The notes below the pieces were generated by a model. That model made no database searches and was not told the origin of the DNA. It saw only the letters and a program-made list of their open reading frames with translations. From NCBI GenBank assembly GCA_902797705.1, contig CADBTX010000212.1:1-5567 (forward strand): DNA of 5,567 nt. The letters run 5' to 3'. Made by a program: the position numbers and the translations under genes. Position 1 is the stretch's first letter. Every line of letters begins with the position of its first letter. Shown here piece after piece: positions 4,413 through 5,567 of this stretch. This DNA comes from an uncultured Lachnospiraceae bacterium (GTDB lineage Bacteria; Bacillota; Clostridia; Lachnospirales; Lachnospiraceae).

Positions 4413-5567
4413 TCACAGCATCTCCATAAATTCTTCTTCGGTGATGACCTTTACTCCAAGTTCTTTTGCTTTGGTGAGCTTGGATCCGGCGGCTTCTCCG
4501 GCGATCAGAAGATCTGTTTTTTTGCTGACGGATCCTGTGGATTTGCCGCCGTTTTTTTCGATGACTTCCTGTATCTCTTTACGTCCGAAATTCTTTAGTG
4601 TACCTGTAACCACTATGGTAAGATCCTTAAGCTTTTCGGAAACTTCCCCGCTGTCGATGATGACAGGATTTACTCCCGAGGCCATAAGGTCGTCAAAGAC
4701 TGACAGATCCTTTTCATTGCGGAAGAAATCAATGATCCCGGAAGCGATGGTCTCACCCACCTCAGGCACAGACAAAAGCTCCTCCATGGAAGCGTTTTTT
4801 AAGAGGCGTATATCCTTAAAGTGCTTTATTATATCCCCTGCAGTACGCTTTCCCACATTCCGGATCCCAAGGGCGGTGAGCAGCCTCGCGGGATCGTTTC
4901 CTTTTGACTTTTCTATCTCGCTTAAAAGCTTGTCCGTATTTTTTTCCTTGCCGATAAGACCCTTTTCGATAAGCTCATCCCTGAAGGAGGACAGGTGGTA
5001 GATATCTCCGTAGCTTTTCAGGTAGCCCTCGGTCACAAGGGCTTCAATAAGGGTATCACCGAGCCCCATGATGTTCATGGCGTCACGGGAAACAAAGTAG
5101 GCTATGGATCGGACGGACTGGGCAGGGCACAGTGGATTTACGCAGCGGATATCTGCGGTGTCCTCCTCCCTTAAGAGTTTTTCCCCGCAGACAGGGCAGC
5201 TTTCCGGTGGCGTAAAGACGGATAAAGGTTCTTCTACACAGTTTTTTAGCTTCGGGATTATCTCACCGCTCTTAAACAGTCTGTACTTTCCTCCTATACC
5301 GATCTTCATATCCCTTATGTAGTCAGCGTTATGGAGGGTGGCCCGGGACACGTTGGTGCCGCAGAGCCTTGCCGGTTTTCCGGTCTCGCTGTCATGAAAG
5401 ATACCGGTAAATGTAAGCTTTCCAGTTCTTCCGATGTCCACGAGGATCTCATCCATGGTGACGGTTCTTTCTTCCGGAGGATATTTATAGGCTATGTGCC
5501 CGCTGGAATACTTGCTCCCTGCCGGGAAATCGTCTCTTAAGGCGGTTTCGTCGATCTTTACCACTGC
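4413..5567 (-). CDS. ligA: NAD+-dependent DNA ligase LigA, C-terminal part
   Basis: The reading frame runs off the right edge, leaving 384 visible residues of an expected 650-680. LigA seals 3'-OH/5'-phosphate nicks in replication and repair using NAD+. The fragment opens inside nucleotidyltransferase motif IV (AVVKID, the rest of the usual DGxVVK); the adenylated lysine motif KxDG lies outside. Numbered from the first visible codon, motif V is IAYKYPPE (25-32). The OB fold follows, with VDIGRTGKLTFTG (43-55) and GTNVSRATLHN (70-80). The zinc finger has C124, C127, C142 and C147. The helix-hairpin-helix region covers about 150-300 (ALGIRNVGKRTAG, SVPEVGETIASGI). A BRCT domain covers about 310-384 (LTIVVTGTLKNFGRKEI). 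All visible key residues are intact. GTG at 5564 is an internal Val, not a start. The gene is convergent with the operon and shares its terminator. Confidence 0.97.
   Translation of the reverse strand, partial: AVVKIDETALRDDFPAGSKYSSGHIAYKYPPEERTVTMDEILVDIGRTGKLTFTGIFHDSETGKPARLCGTNVSRATLHNADYIRDMKIGIGGKYRLFKSGEIIPKLKNCVEEPLSVFTPPESCPVCGEKLLREEDTADIRCVNPLCPAQSVRSIAYFVSRDAMNIMGLGDTLIEALVTEGYLKSYGDIYHLSSFRDELIEKGLIGKEKNTDKLLSEIEKSKGNDPARLLTALGIRNVGKRTAGDIIKHFKDIRLLKNASMEELLSVPEVGETIASGIIDFFRNEKDLSVFDDLMASGVNPVIIDSGEVSEKLKDLTIVVTGTLKNFGRKEIQEVIEKNGGKSTGSVSKKTDLLIAGEAAGSKLTKAKELGVKVITEEEFMEML

Noticed and set aside
4223..4429. 68-codon plus-strand open frame over the tRNA and terminator
   Set aside because: It reads straight through the tRNA cloverleaf and the terminator. 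Its sequence is the translation of structural RNA.
4357..5001. 214-codon plus-strand open frame opposite ligA
   Set aside because: It is Ser/Phe-rich, covers the complement of the HhH and BRCT regions of ligA and begins within the terminator T-run. It has no family resemblance.
1..5567. CRISPR arrays, transposons, phage genes, toxin-antitoxin or defence genes
   Set aside because: Both strands were read. All long frames are accounted for by core genes, and no spaced direct repeats or transposase/integrase motifs were seen.

Overview
The window looks like chromosomal housekeeping DNA from a Bacillota (Clostridia) bacterium, most likely a member or relative of Lachnospiraceae. This rests on the gene order yqeK-rsfS-DUF512 gene-der-plsY, AAAGGAG-type ribosome binding sites, moderate base composition and frequent ATA and AGA/AGG codons. 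The taxonomy is an inference; no rRNA or other marker was available to settle it.

Layout. Positions 1-4176 (+ strand) hold five tightly packed genes in one direction that look like one operon. They are the C-terminal part of yqeK (HD-domain dinucleoside tetraphosphate hydrolase, cut by the window edge), rsfS (ribosome silencing factor), a PDZ/radical-SAM/DUF512 protein of unknown function, der (double-GTPase ribosome assembly factor) and plsY (acyl-phosphate:glycerol-3-phosphate acyltransferase). Two junctions overlap (14 and 8 nt) and the other two gaps are 52 and 24 nt. The 236-nt stretch 4177-4412 has no protein gene. It carries a 7-bp hairpin, a tRNA-Ala with anticodon CGC, an intrinsic terminator and a second small hairpin. 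From 4413 to the right edge, on the minus strand, lies the C-terminal part of ligA (NAD+-dependent DNA ligase), convergent with the operon.

Functionally, RsfS and Der both act on the large ribosomal subunit, YqeK acts on Ap4A-type nucleotides, and PlsY starts phospholipid synthesis. The DUF512 protein is the one member of the operon without an assigned role.

The most unusual structure is at 4309-4379. The terminator after tRNA-Ala is only the core of a much longer near-perfect palindrome (33 pairs, one bulge, two G-U pairs). Its left arm is the 3' end of the tRNA itself, from the last base of the T stem to past the discriminator. The convergent ligA transcript would therefore carry a copy of the tRNA 3' end in its 3' UTR. 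I see no phage, transposon, CRISPR array or defence system. The rest is ordinary core genome.
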